Shown piece by piece: positions 17,852 through 25,597 of a DNA stretch of 64,000 nt. The notes below the pieces were generated by a model. The model made no database searches and was not told the DNA's origin. It saw only the letters and a program-made list of their open reading frames with translations. A program made the translations under genes and the position numbers. Position 1 is the stretch's first letter. Each line of letters begins with the position of its first letter. Source of the DNA: an uncultured Chloroflexota bacterium (GTDB lineage: Bacteria; Chloroflexota; Anaerolineae; Anaerolineales; Anaerolineaceae); assembly GCA_902786265.1 (NCBI GenBank), contig CADACE010000001.1, positions 1 to 64,000 on the forward strand, given 5' to 3'.

Positions 17852-19246
17852 TCACGCCTCGCTTTTGACGCCCGATTGTTCCGCGATATACCGCGCCACA
17901 TAGACACCGCTGACAGAAGCATGGGAAAGGGAATGCGTGATGCCGCTGCAGTCCCCAATGACGAATAAACCTTTGTACGGCGTTTCCAGATGTTCATCCA
18001 GCGCGACTTCCATGTTATAGAATTTGACTTCAACACCATACAGAAGCGTATCGATGTTCGCGGTCCCCGGAGCGATTTTATCAAGGGCATAGATCATCTC
18101 GATGATGCCGTCAAGGATGCGCTTCGGGATCACAAGGCTCAGATCACCCGGTGTCGCGGCAAGGGTCGGGATCGTGAAGCATTCCCGCATACGGCTCGGC
18201 GTACTGCGGCGCCCGCGGATCAGGTCCCCGAACCGCTGCACCAGCACACCGCCGCCCAGCATGTTGGAAAGCCGGGCGATGCTTTCGCCGTAATCATTGC
18301 TGTCCTTGAACGGTTCGGAGAAATGTTTGGTCACCAGCAGCGCGAAGTTGGTGTTCTGCGTCCATTTCGCCGGGTCTTCAAAGCTGTGTCCGTTCACGGT
18401 TACGATACCGTTGGTGTTCTCGTTGACAACCGCACCATGCGGGTTCATGCAGAATGTACGTACCAGGTCCCCGGTTTTTTCCGTACGATACAGGATCTTG
18501 CTCTCATACAGCGAATCCGTGATGTGTGAAAATACCTCGGCCGGCAGTTCCACCCGCACGCCGATATCGACACGGTTGGAGCGGGTCGGGATTTTCAGGT
18601 CCTTGCAGACCTGCTCCATCCACTTGGAACCGCTGCGTCCGCCGGAGATGATACAAACCGACGATTCATAGGTTTCTTTCGCGGTATGGATAAAATATCG
18701 TCCGTCAGCGATCTGAACTTTTTCGACTGTTGAATAGAAATGGATGTCGACCTTGTCTTTGAGCTCATTATAGAGATTTTGCAGGACAACGTAGTTTTTG
18801 TCCGTACCCAGATGGCGGACAGAAGCGTCCAGCAGATGCAGCCCGTTCTGGATGCAGATCTTTTTGAATTCCGAATTGGCGGTGCTGAAAAGACGTGTGC
18901 CCTCTCCGCCATGCGCCATATTGATGTCGTCGACATAATGCATCAGGTCCAGCGCGGTACCTTTGCCGATATATTCATGCAGCGTTCCGCCGAAGTCATT
19001 GGTGATGTTGTATTTCCCGTCGGAAAACGCTCCCGCACCGCCAAAACCGTTCATGATGGAACAGTGCTCGCAGTTGATGCAGTTCTTGATTTTCACCCCG
19101 TCGATCGGGCATTTCCGCTTTTCCAGCGGTCCGCCCGCTTCCAGCATGGCGATTTTCAGTTCAGGCATCAGCCTGGATAATTCATAAGCTGAGAAGATCC
19201 CGCCGGGACCCGCTCCGATGATAATGACGTCATATTGGTTTGCCAT
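17852..19246 (-). CDS. FAD-dependent oxidoreductase, COG2509 type
   Basis: 464 residues. It opens with a dinucleotide-binding motif, DVIIIGAGPGGIFSAYEL, continues with a Cys-rich segment (IKNCINCEHCSIMNGFGGAG) and ends with a second FAD-contact region (GLFVIGDCSGITHSLSHA). This is the pattern of the uncharacterised FAD-dependent dehydrogenases grouped in COG2509. The reaction is not known. It appears to be the first gene of the run down to 10597, since the next upstream feature is a pseudogene separated by about 55 bases. Confidence 0.8.
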   Translation of the reverse strand: MANQYDVIIIGAGPGGIFSAYELSRLMPELKIAMLEAGGPLEKRKCPIDGVKIKNCINCEHCSIMNGFGGAGAFSDGKYNITNDFGGTLHEYIGKGTALDLMHYVDDINMAHGGEGTRLFSTANSEFKKICIQNGLHLLDASVRHLGTDKNYVVLQNLYNELKDKVDIHFYSTVEKVQIADGRYFIHTAKETYESSVCIISGGRSGSKWMEQVCKDLKIPTRSNRVDIGVRVELPAEVFSHITDSLYESKILYRTEKTGDLVRTFCMNPHGAVVNENTNGIVTVNGHSFEDPAKWTQNTNFALLVTKHFSEPFKDSNDYGESIARLSNMLGGGVLVQRFGDLIRGRRSTPSRMRECFTIPTLAATPGDLSLVIPKRILDGIIEMIYALDKIAPGTANIDTLLYGVEVKFYNMEVALDEHLETPYKGLFVIGDCSGITHSLSHASVSGVYVARYIAEQSGVKSEA

Positions 19247-19302
19247 CGTCTCTCTCCTAACCTGCTTTCTTCAGCATAAATCAGCCCGGAATTTATCGGG
19301 CA

Positions 19303-19660
19303 TCATGAAATTCCGTTATCCTTTGCAGCTTTTTCAAATTCATCCGCAGTCATACCTGCCCGCTGTGCCGCATCGGAAATCGTAAGAATTTTATCCTTCA
19401 CCATCGTAAAGAAAATCTCTAAAATTCCTTCTTTACGACCTTCTTTAAGTCCTTCTTCGCGTCCTTCTTCTCTGAAGAGTTCCATGGTTTCCGCTTCATT
19501 ATATTCCGTAAGCAACATACCTTTTACCTCCGATCTGTGTGCCAAAAGAAATGGTTTGATAACGAAACCCTCCGGCATTTCCGAAATAGCTTTATCAATT
19601 GCGCTTTCCGCATCACTGTTGTAAAAGTTTGTCTTTATATTGCTTGTTGTCCTCTGTCAT
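19303..19660 (-). pseudogene. Remnant of an Rpn/PDDEXK_2-family nuclease
   Basis: The C-terminal 91 residues read in frame and end with the charged EEGREEGLKEGRKEG linker and helical tail typical of Rpn-type recombination-promoting nucleases (PDDEXK_2 family). Just upstream, in another frame, MTEDNKQYKDKL at 19660-19625 looks like the usual N-terminus of the same family. The catalytic core of 150 or more residues between them is missing and the frame shifts, so this is a gene with a large internal deletion. These elements behave like mobile, transposase-related genes. Confidence 0.65.
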
Positions 19661-19972
19661 CCCGCTTTTTCTCCATATACAATTATATCATGTTCGCATT
19701 GGTTTTAAATAATTCTGCGTTTTCTGAAGAACCCTATCAACATCTTACGATTTCCGGGATACAATTCGAAGAGTATTTCAGGTATAAAAGACGATAATAT
19801 CTCATAACAACAGAAGACATCATGAAGTCAGGCATCAGATGAAAATTACGTCCTGATTTCATAATAAAAGCACGATAAATAGTGTTTGGAAACACGAAAT
19901 TCTATGCTGAAACAATGTTTGGAAACATTATTCTGAGCCGGGAAAGCGGAAGCATCCGCAGGAAAACGCCGC
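19661..19972. other. Intergenic region with two related palindromes
   Basis: No gene is seen. Two small palindromes share a centre: GTGTTTGGAAACAC (19882-19895) and AATGTTTGGAAACATT (19914-19929). They lie just past the end of the zinc operon and could act as weak terminators or as a binding site. Neither has a T tract. Confidence 0.4.
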
Positions 19973-20818
19973 TTATTCCTTCGTCGCGCCGGTCACCTTT
20001 CCGACGATAAAGCAGACCGCGAATGCCACAATGTCTACGGCAACAATGGTAGATCCCACCGGCGTACCGGCGAGGATGGAGATAATGATCCCGGCAGCGG
20101 CGCAGATCACTGAGATGATCGCGGAACAGATCGTCACACCTTTGAAGCTTCCGAACAGCCGCATCGCGGAAAGCGCGGGAAAGATCACCAGAGCGGATAT
20201 CAGCAGCGAACCGACCAGGTTCATCGCCAGTACAATGATAACAGCGGTAATGACAGCGATCAGCAGGTTGTAGCGGTCCACCGGAGTCCCGGTCGCTTTC
20301 GCAAAGGCTTCATCAAAGGTCACGGCGAAGATCTTGTTGTAAAAGAGGACAAAGATCAGCACCACCAGAGCGGAAAGGACAGCGCACAAGATCACTTCCC
20401 GTTCATTCAGCGTCAGAATAGATGTCGAGCCGAAAAGCGTGCTGCACACATCACCGGAAAGGTTTGATGAAGTGGAAAAGATATTCATCAGCAGATAGCC
20501 CAGCGCCATCGCCCCGACGGAGATCATGGCAATGGCGGAATCTCCTTTGATGCGGGTGTTCTGCCCGGTACGCAGCAGCAGGACCGCGCTTATGACCGTC
20601 ACCGGCAGCACGATGAGCATTTCATTCGAGAGGTTAAACACCGCGGCGATCGCCATGGCACCGAAGGCAACATGAGAAAGTCCGTCCCCGATGAAAGAAA
20701 ATCTTTTCAGCACAAGCGTCACGCCCAAAAGTGAAGAACACAACGCGATCAAAACCCCGACGATCAGGGCATAGCGGACAAAGGGATATTGAAAATAAAG
20801 GCTTAGTTTTTCAATCAT
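19973..20818 (-). CDS. Zinc/metal ABC transporter permease
   Basis: 281 residues, seven to nine hydrophobic helices. It carries the ABC-3 family features of ZnuB/MntB-type permeases: LGVTLVLKRFSFIGDGLSHVAFGAMA near residues 28-50 and SALVIFPALSAMRL near 210. It forms the channel for the ZnuC ATPase and the ZnuA binding protein encoded upstream. Unusually, a four-helix-bundle gene sits between znuC and this gene; only 10 bases separate that gene's stop from this start, which has AAAGGA as ribosome site. Zinc rather than manganese is inferred from the adjacent Zur-like regulator. Confidence 0.9.
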   Translation of the reverse strand: MIEKLSLYFQYPFVRYALIVGVLIALCSSLLGVTLVLKRFSFIGDGLSHVAFGAMAIAAVFNLSNEMLIVLPVTVISAVLLLRTGQNTRIKGDSAIAMISVGAMALGYLLMNIFSTSSNLSGDVCSTLFGSTSILTLNEREVILCAVLSALVVLIFVLFYNKIFAVTFDEAFAKATGTPVDRYNLLIAVITAVIIVLAMNLVGSLLISALVIFPALSAMRLFGSFKGVTICSAIISVICAAAGIIISILAGTPVGSTIVAVDIVAFAVCFIVGKVTGATKE

Positions 20819-20828
20819 AATTTATCCT

Positions 20829-21233
20829 TTAGTAACTGGTGACTGGTGGCTGGCTGCTGGTATTTTGTTGTTGTTTCGCCGCTATGCTTCTCATCAATCC
20901 GCTTATCATACGGCCAACCTGGTCACACTTGTTTTCAAGTTGTTTCGTTTTTTCTGCATTCAGATATCCCAGCCGGCCGCAGATAATTACCTGAGTTTTT
21001 AATTCTCCAAGTGATCCTTTAGCTATCCACAGAAATTTGAGAAAATCTTTTGTCGACTGACGCTGCTGTCCTTCGGCGATATTCGATGGTATCGAAACCG
21101 CTGCTCTGCGAATCTGATCAGACAGGGCATATAGTTCCTCTTTTGGCAATAATTTAACAGCTGAATAAACCTCTGTTACCAGATTTATCGATTCCTGCCA
21201 GACATCAAGCTTTTCATAACTGCTGACACCCAT
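20829..21233 (-). CDS. Four-helix-bundle (S23/IVP) protein inserted in the zinc operon
   Basis: 134 residues of the 23S rRNA intervening-sequence / four-helix-bundle family: SYEKLDVWQESINLV, then LSDQIRRAAVSIPSNIAEG, the family hallmark, and FLKFLWIAKGSLGELKTQ. These proteins form pentameric bundles like the Avd protein of diversity-generating retroelements; their cellular role is mostly unknown, and no reverse transcriptase is nearby. The gene separates znuC from znuB. Its last codons (SSQPPVTSY) are made by an ACTGGTGACTGGTGGCTGG repeat, and similar repeats in the other orientation lie just upstream at 21255-21300. It looks like a mobile cassette that landed without breaking the operon. Confidence 0.85.
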   Translation of the reverse strand: MGVSSYEKLDVWQESINLVTEVYSAVKLLPKEELYALSDQIRRAAVSIPSNIAEGQQRQSTKDFLKFLWIAKGSLGELKTQVIICGRLGYLNAEKTKQLENKCDQVGRMISGLMRSIAAKQQQNTSSQPPVTSY

Positions 21234-21254
21234 TTCTTCTCCTTTTCCTCACAA

Positions 21255-21300
21255 CGTGGCATACACCTGTAACCAGCCACCAGACACCATCAACCGGCCA
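21255..21300. repeat. CCAGCCACCAGACACC repeat flanking the S23 cassette
   Basis: Degenerate CCAGCCACCAG-type units lie here. Their reverse complements (ACTGGTGACTGGTGGCTGG) lie at about 20829-20862, so the S23 gene is bracketed by short inverted low-complexity repeats. The inner end overlaps the last codons of znuC. Confidence 0.65.
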
Positions 21301-21964
21301 CTACTCTCCACTCATCCTTCGTTCCGAAAAAGACGGTATTCCCGATATGCAGGATATGGGTCGCGTATTGAACGGCGGCCGCGACGTCGTGGGAGATCAT
21401 GATGATCGTGATCTTTTCCTGGTTCAGGGAATAAATCAGCTTATACAATTCTTCGGTGACTTTGGGGTCAAGGCCGGAAACAGGTTCATCAAGGAGCAGG
21501 ATTTTCCGTGTTGCGCACAAAGCGCGGGCAAGGAGGACCCGCTGCTGCTGACCGCCGGAAAGCTCCCGGTAGCACTGATCGGCGTGGTTCGCGATGCCCA
21601 TACGCCGCATGTTTTCTTCCGCTTCCTGCTTTTCTTCCCGGTTATAAAAAGGCCGCAGACCGGTACGTCCCTGAAATCCGGAAAGGACGATTTCCCGGAC
21701 AGAAGCGGGAAAATCCTTTTGTACGATCGTCTGCTGCGGCAGATAGCCGATCTCATTGCGCTTCAGCCCGTCTCCCGGGATGATCTGACCGCTCAGCGGT
21801 TCCCGCAGGCCCAGAAGGGTTTTCATCAGTGTCGTTTTCCCGGAACCGTTTTCACCCACAATACAGAGATAATCCCCCGCATTTACGCTGAAGTTAAGAC
21901 CGGAAACGATTGGCTGTCCGTCATATCCGACAGACAGATTTTTTATGGTCAGCAGCGCCATCAC
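21290..21964 (-). CDS. Zinc ABC transporter ATP-binding protein
   Basis: 224 residues, complete ABC ATPase: Walker A GENGSGKTT, signature ELSGGQQQR, Walker B ILLLDEPVSGLD and switch His in MISHDV. Size and sequence fit the ZnuC/AdcC group that powers zinc import. The start overlaps the znuA stop by 4 bases. The last codons run into the repeat flanking the inserted S23 gene, so the C-terminus may have been altered by that insertion. Confidence 0.9.
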   Translation of the reverse strand: MMALLTIKNLSVGYDGQPIVSGLNFSVNAGDYLCIVGENGSGKTTLMKTLLGLREPLSGQIIPGDGLKRNEIGYLPQQTIVQKDFPASVREIVLSGFQGRTGLRPFYNREEKQEAEENMRRMGIANHADQCYRELSGGQQQRVLLARALCATRKILLLDEPVSGLDPKVTEELYKLIYSLNQEKITIIMISHDVAAAVQYATHILHIGNTVFFGTKDEWRVVAG

Positions 21965-22953
21965 CCCACCTCCAGAGCTGTTTTCAGAACGTCCAGATTC
22001 TTCTCCATCACGGAAAGATATGTTACGCCTTCCCGGATGTCTTTTGCGCTGACCGCCTGCATGGAATCCAGTACCAAAACACTTTGACCTTTTGAGGCTG
22101 TATTCTTAATGATCGTCTGCGCAATTTTCTGATCACTGCCGTCAATGGTCAGCACAACGGGCAGCCCGAGTTCATCACATTTCCGGGACAAAAAGCTGAT
22201 CGTCTCAAAGCTGGCTTCGGTTTCAGCGGAGCAGCCGGAAAAGGCGGCAAAATAACTCAGATCATAATCCTCCACCAGATAGCGGAAGGGGAAACGGTCT
22301 CCGAAAAGCAGTGTTTTTATTTCCGCGGCATCAACTGCCTTTTGATACTGCTCATCCAGGGCGGAAAGTTTTTGTTTATAAGCAGACGCGTTTTCGCGAT
22401 AGGTTCCGGCATTTTCCGGATCCATCACGGAAAATTCACCGGCTATAGCGTCGATAATAACAGCGGCATTGCGCAGAGACAGCCAGACATGTTCATCAAG
22501 CTCCGCTTCATCCTCATCTTCGCTTTCTTCAGTTTGCATCCCTTCAACAGTTTCCTCTGTTTTCGCCGCGTCTCCGATCACGTCCAGCATTTTCAGGATT
22601 TTCAGATTCGGGTTATTGGCCTGCTTCAATGCATCCGTGACCCATTGGTCAGATTCTCCGCCGACATAGATAAAAAGATCCGCATTCGAGATGGTCAGAA
22701 TATCATCCACTGACGGCTGGAAGGAGTGCAGATCTACGCCGTTATCCACCAGAAGAGTAAGCTCCATCCCTGCCGGATTGCTGCCCAGCACATTCCGGGT
22801 CCAATCCCAGGCGGGGAAAATCGCCGCGGCAACGCGCAATTTTCCGCCTTCCGCCGCAGGTTTCACCTCTTTTGAGCTGCAGGCAGCCAGTATAAAAACG
22901 GCCAAAAAGACCAGGATCAAAACAAACTCTTTTCGTTTTATAAAAAGTCTCAC
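21961..22953 (-). CDS. Zinc-binding lipoprotein of ABC importer (ZnuA/AdcA type)
   Basis: 330 residues with a lipoprotein signal and lipobox ILAAC (Cys about 25). It belongs to the A-I cluster of metal-binding proteins. Probable ligands are His in VDLHSF (about 76) and His in LDEHVW (about 155). Where classical ZnuA has a third His this protein reads FGDRFPFRY, a variant I associate with Gram-positive-type relatives. The usual His-rich loop is replaced by an acidic run (TEESEDEDEAELDE). It delivers zinc to the permease/ATPase encoded next, and starts 80 bases after the Zur-like regulator gene. Confidence 0.9.
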   Translation of the reverse strand: MRLFIKRKEFVLILVFLAVFILAACSSKEVKPAAEGGKLRVAAAIFPAWDWTRNVLGSNPAGMELTLLVDNGVDLHSFQPSVDDILTISNADLFIYVGGESDQWVTDALKQANNPNLKILKMLDVIGDAAKTEETVEGMQTEESEDEDEAELDEHVWLSLRNAAVIIDAIAGEFSVMDPENAGTYRENASAYKQKLSALDEQYQKAVDAAEIKTLLFGDRFPFRYLVEDYDLSYFAAFSGCSAETEASFETISFLSRKCDELGLPVVLTIDGSDQKIAQTIIKNTASKGQSVLVLDSMQAVSAKDIREGVTYLSVMEKNLDVLKTALEVG

Positions 22954-23004
22954 CCGTGCCTCGATTCCTTACATGTCAAAAACAATTCAGTTCACGTATG
23001 CTTT

Positions 23005-23046
23005 TAAATTTCTTATTTCTTACTTCTTATTTCTTATTTTTCAGAG
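23005..23046. repeat. TTCTTATTTCTTA near-tandem repeat
   Basis: Four to five degenerate TTCTTATTTCTTA-like units lie between the regulator gene and znuA. Similar units occur at 26965-26991 downstream of another gene. Confidence 0.6.
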
Positions 23047-23453
23047 CATTCTTCACACAAACCGTAAAACACCGTCCGCATCGGGTCCAGTTTGAATTGG
23101 TGCTCCGCGCTCAAATGCTGCTGGATCTCGATCAGTTCATCGCAATGCATATGGATCAGCTTTCCGCATTTTTCACATTTGCAATGAAAACAGACCTCGC
23201 CCTCACAATGGTCATCCTCAGCCATATATTCAAAACAGGCCGGGCCGGTCGGGTCGAGTACATATTTGTTGATCACACCCTCATTGACCAGCTCTTCCAG
23301 CTGACGATAAACGGTTGACTGGCCGATTGAGGCTCCCTGTGACCGGAAATACTCACAGATATCTCCGGCGGTAAAATGTTTTCCCGGGACGGTTTTCAGA
23401 TAATCCAGTAAGATCTCACGCTGTTTGGTTTTATATTTCGATTTCGCGATCAT
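23034..23453 (-). CDS. Fur-family repressor, probably Zur
   Basis: 139 residues. An N-terminal winged helix (KTKQREILLDYL, then GQSTVYRQLEELVNEG) is followed by the metal-binding dimerisation domain with HCKCEKCGKLIHMHCDEL and a final CEEC, i.e. the two Cys-x2-Cys pairs that hold structural zinc in Fur proteins. The CHxCxxC arrangement and the adjacent znuACB genes point to zinc regulation. It is transcribed in the same direction just ahead of znuA, so it likely represses its own operon through the sites described at 23461-23526. Confidence 0.88.
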   Translation of the reverse strand: MIAKSKYKTKQREILLDYLKTVPGKHFTAGDICEYFRSQGASIGQSTVYRQLEELVNEGVINKYVLDPTGPACFEYMAEDDHCEGEVCFHCKCEKCGKLIHMHCDELIEIQQHLSAEHQFKLDPMRTVFYGLCEECSEK

Positions 23454-23460
23454 ACCACCC

Positions 23461-23526
23461 TCTCATTCGAATAAAATGAGAACAGTTCCCGATTTTATAC
23501 CCTTTGGAAATTCTTGTCAAGAATTT
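23461..23526 (-). promoter_or_regulatory. Promoter and candidate Zur operators of the zinc operon
   Basis: On the minus strand, -35 TTGACA (23515-23520), a 17-base spacer and -10 TAAAAT (23492-23497) form a strong promoter. The -35 lies inside a perfect palindrome AAATTCTTGTCAAGAATTT (23508-23526; 9-1-9 repeat), which has the inverted-repeat architecture of Fur-family boxes. A second repeat TCTCATT...AATGAGA (23461-23481) lies just past the expected transcription start. Both positions would suit repression. Confidence 0.7.
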
Positions 23527-23593
23527 GGGAATGGTTTTCAAATTATTATGACATTACAAACAGAGAAAAATGACGCGTCTGCAATTGAAAAAC

Positions 23594-23645
23594 AAAAGGA
23601 CAGGTATCTTCAGCTCCAACCGAGCCTCTTGAACCTGTCCCTTTT
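23594..23645 (-). terminator. Possible terminator after glnS
   Basis: AAAAGGACAGGT (23594-23605) pairs with ACCTGTCCCTTTT (23633-23645) with one bulged base and a 27-base loop. It lies about 70 bases past the glnS stop. The large loop makes the assignment weak. Confidence 0.35.
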
Positions 23646-23713
23646 GAACTTCAGCGGAACTGAGTTTTCAGTCCCTGCCGTATCTTATTCAATTTTGCCG
23701 CGTACGCACACGC

Positions 23714-25453
23714 TTATTTTTTAAACCCATCCTTCAGAGATACTGAGCGGTTGAAGACCATGTGGTCGGGCGTACTGTCGCGGTTATCCATCGCAAAGAA
23801 GCCTACGCGCATAAACTGGAAGGTCGGCGCATTGGATCCGTGTTTATTTGCGCGGGATTCAAATTCCTTCGCCACTTCTTCCAGTCCCTTTTCGACTTTG
23901 CAGCCGGTCAGGATCGTCAGGCTGTCCGGGTTAAGACAATCGAGGAAGTTCTCCGCGGCATCAGGCTGAGCGTCTGAGAAGAGATTATCATACAGGCGCA
24001 CTTCAGCGTCCACGCAGTTTTCGGAATCGACCCAATGCAGTGTTCCGCCCTTGACCTTGCGGCCGTCGGCCGGGTCACCGCCGCGGGATTCCGGATCATA
24101 TTCGCAGAGGACTTCGATCACATTCCCGTCATCGTCCTTTACACAGCCGGTGCACTTCACCAGATAAGCACCCTTCAGGCGGACTTCATTACCGGGGAAC
24201 ATGCGCTTGTACTTCGGGATCGGGTTTTCCATGAAGTCATCAGCTTCCAGCCAGAGATGTTTGCTGAAGGTGATCTCACGGGTTCCCTGTTCCGGGTTCA
24301 CCGGGTTGTTTTCGACCGTGAAGGTCTCAGATTGTCCTTCCGGATAATTGGTGATCGTGAGCTTCACCGGATGCAGCACAGCCATGGTGCGTTCGGCAGT
24401 GGCATTCAGGTCATCGCGCAGGCAGCGTTCAAGATCAGCGAATTCAATGACGTTCGTGCGTTTCCCGACACCGATAAAATCGCAGAAATTGCGGATGGAA
24501 GCGGCGGTATAGCCCCGTCTGCGCAGACCGCAGAGTGTCGGCATGCGCGGGTCATCCCACCCGGAGACATAACCTTCCTCCACCAGCTTGCGCAGCTTGC
24601 GCTTGGACATGACCGTATGGTCGATTCCCAGACGGGCAAATTCGATCTGACGCGGCTTGTGATAAGGGATGGAGACATTGTTCACCACCCAGTCATAAAG
24701 CGGGCGGTGATCTTCATATTCAAGGGAGCAGAGGGAATGCGTGATTCCTTCCAGGGCATCCTGGATCGGATGGGCAAAATCGTACATCGGGAAGATGCAC
24801 CATTTTTTCCCCTGGCGGTGATGATCAATATAACGGATGCGGTAAAACACAGGATCGCGCATATTGAAATTGCCGGAAGCCGGGTCGATCTTTGCGCGCA
24901 GTGTCATGGAACCTTCCGGGAATTCACCGTTCTTCATACGCTCGAACAGGTCCAGGCTCTCTTCGATCGGACGGTCCCGGTACGGACAATATGCCGGGGT
25001 GTTTGTATCACCGCGGTTGGCCTTAAATTCTTCCGGAGACTGTTCATCGACATATGCCAGCCCCTTTTTGATCAGTTCAATAGCGAATTCATAATCTTTT
25101 TCGAAGTAATCGGAACCGTAAAAGAAGCGGTCGCCCCAGTCAAAGCCGAGCCAGTGAATATCTTCCTGAATGGCTTCCACATATTCGGTATCTTCTTTGG
25201 CAGGGTTGGTGTCATCCATACGGAGATTGCACAGCCCGTTGAATTTTTCCGCCATACCGAAATCGATACAAAGCGCTTTGCAATGTCCGATATGCAGATA
25301 TCCGTTCGGTTCCGGTGGGAAACGCGTGTGGACAGTCAATCCTTCAAATTGTCCGCCCGGTGCAATGTCTTCTTTAATAAAGTTGTAAATAAAATTTCGA
25401 TCCTCCGCGTTTTCAGCGGTTTCTTCATTTTTGATCTTTTCGTTCTCGCTCAT
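23714..25453 (-). CDS. Glutaminyl-tRNA synthetase
   Basis: About 579 residues, a class Ic synthetase that charges tRNA-Gln. It shows PPEPNGYLHIGHCKAL (HIGH motif, about residue 50), DDTNPAKED, the VMSKRKL KMSKS-type loop, and a C-terminal anticodon-binding beta-barrel region ending VFNRSVSLKD. Length is slightly above the 554 residues of the E. coli enzyme because of an acidic N-terminal extension. The ATG at 25453 is chosen because GGAGG lies 8 bases upstream; a TTG five codons earlier sits inside that ribosome site. Many bacteria lack this gene and use GatCAB, so its presence is a mild lineage clue. Confidence 0.96.
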   Translation of the reverse strand: MSENEKIKNEETAENAEDRNFIYNFIKEDIAPGGQFEGLTVHTRFPPEPNGYLHIGHCKALCIDFGMAEKFNGLCNLRMDDTNPAKEDTEYVEAIQEDIHWLGFDWGDRFFYGSDYFEKDYEFAIELIKKGLAYVDEQSPEEFKANRGDTNTPAYCPYRDRPIEESLDLFERMKNGEFPEGSMTLRAKIDPASGNFNMRDPVFYRIRYIDHHRQGKKWCIFPMYDFAHPIQDALEGITHSLCSLEYEDHRPLYDWVVNNVSIPYHKPRQIEFARLGIDHTVMSKRKLRKLVEEGYVSGWDDPRMPTLCGLRRRGYTAASIRNFCDFIGVGKRTNVIEFADLERCLRDDLNATAERTMAVLHPVKLTITNYPEGQSETFTVENNPVNPEQGTREITFSKHLWLEADDFMENPIPKYKRMFPGNEVRLKGAYLVKCTGCVKDDDGNVIEVLCEYDPESRGGDPADGRKVKGGTLHWVDSENCVDAEVRLYDNLFSDAQPDAAENFLDCLNPDSLTILTGCKVEKGLEEVAKEFESRANKHGSNAPTFQFMRVGFFAMDNRDSTPDHMVFNRSVSLKDGFKK

Positions 25454-25490
25454 TCGCGTTTCCTCCAATTAATACATATCACGGTAAAAA

Positions 25491-25499
25491 AGTATATCA
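25491..25499 (-). promoter_or_regulatory. Extended -10 element upstream of glnS
   Basis: TGATATACT on the minus strand is an extended -10 (TGnTATACT) about 40 bases before the glnS start. No clear -35 is seen. Confidence 0.45.
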
Positions 25500-25597
25500 C
25501 GAAAAGTCAGGATAAAACATCAGCTGCCAATTTTGAGGTTATTTCTTATTTTCAAATAATCATAATCAGGGGACTGGACCAGAGGGCCTGTACCCGG

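Noticed and set aside
20829..21233. S23/Avd-like protein as part of a diversity-generating retroelement
   Set aside because: No reverse transcriptase, template repeat or variable repeat is nearby, and the protein keeps the generic S23 hallmark.
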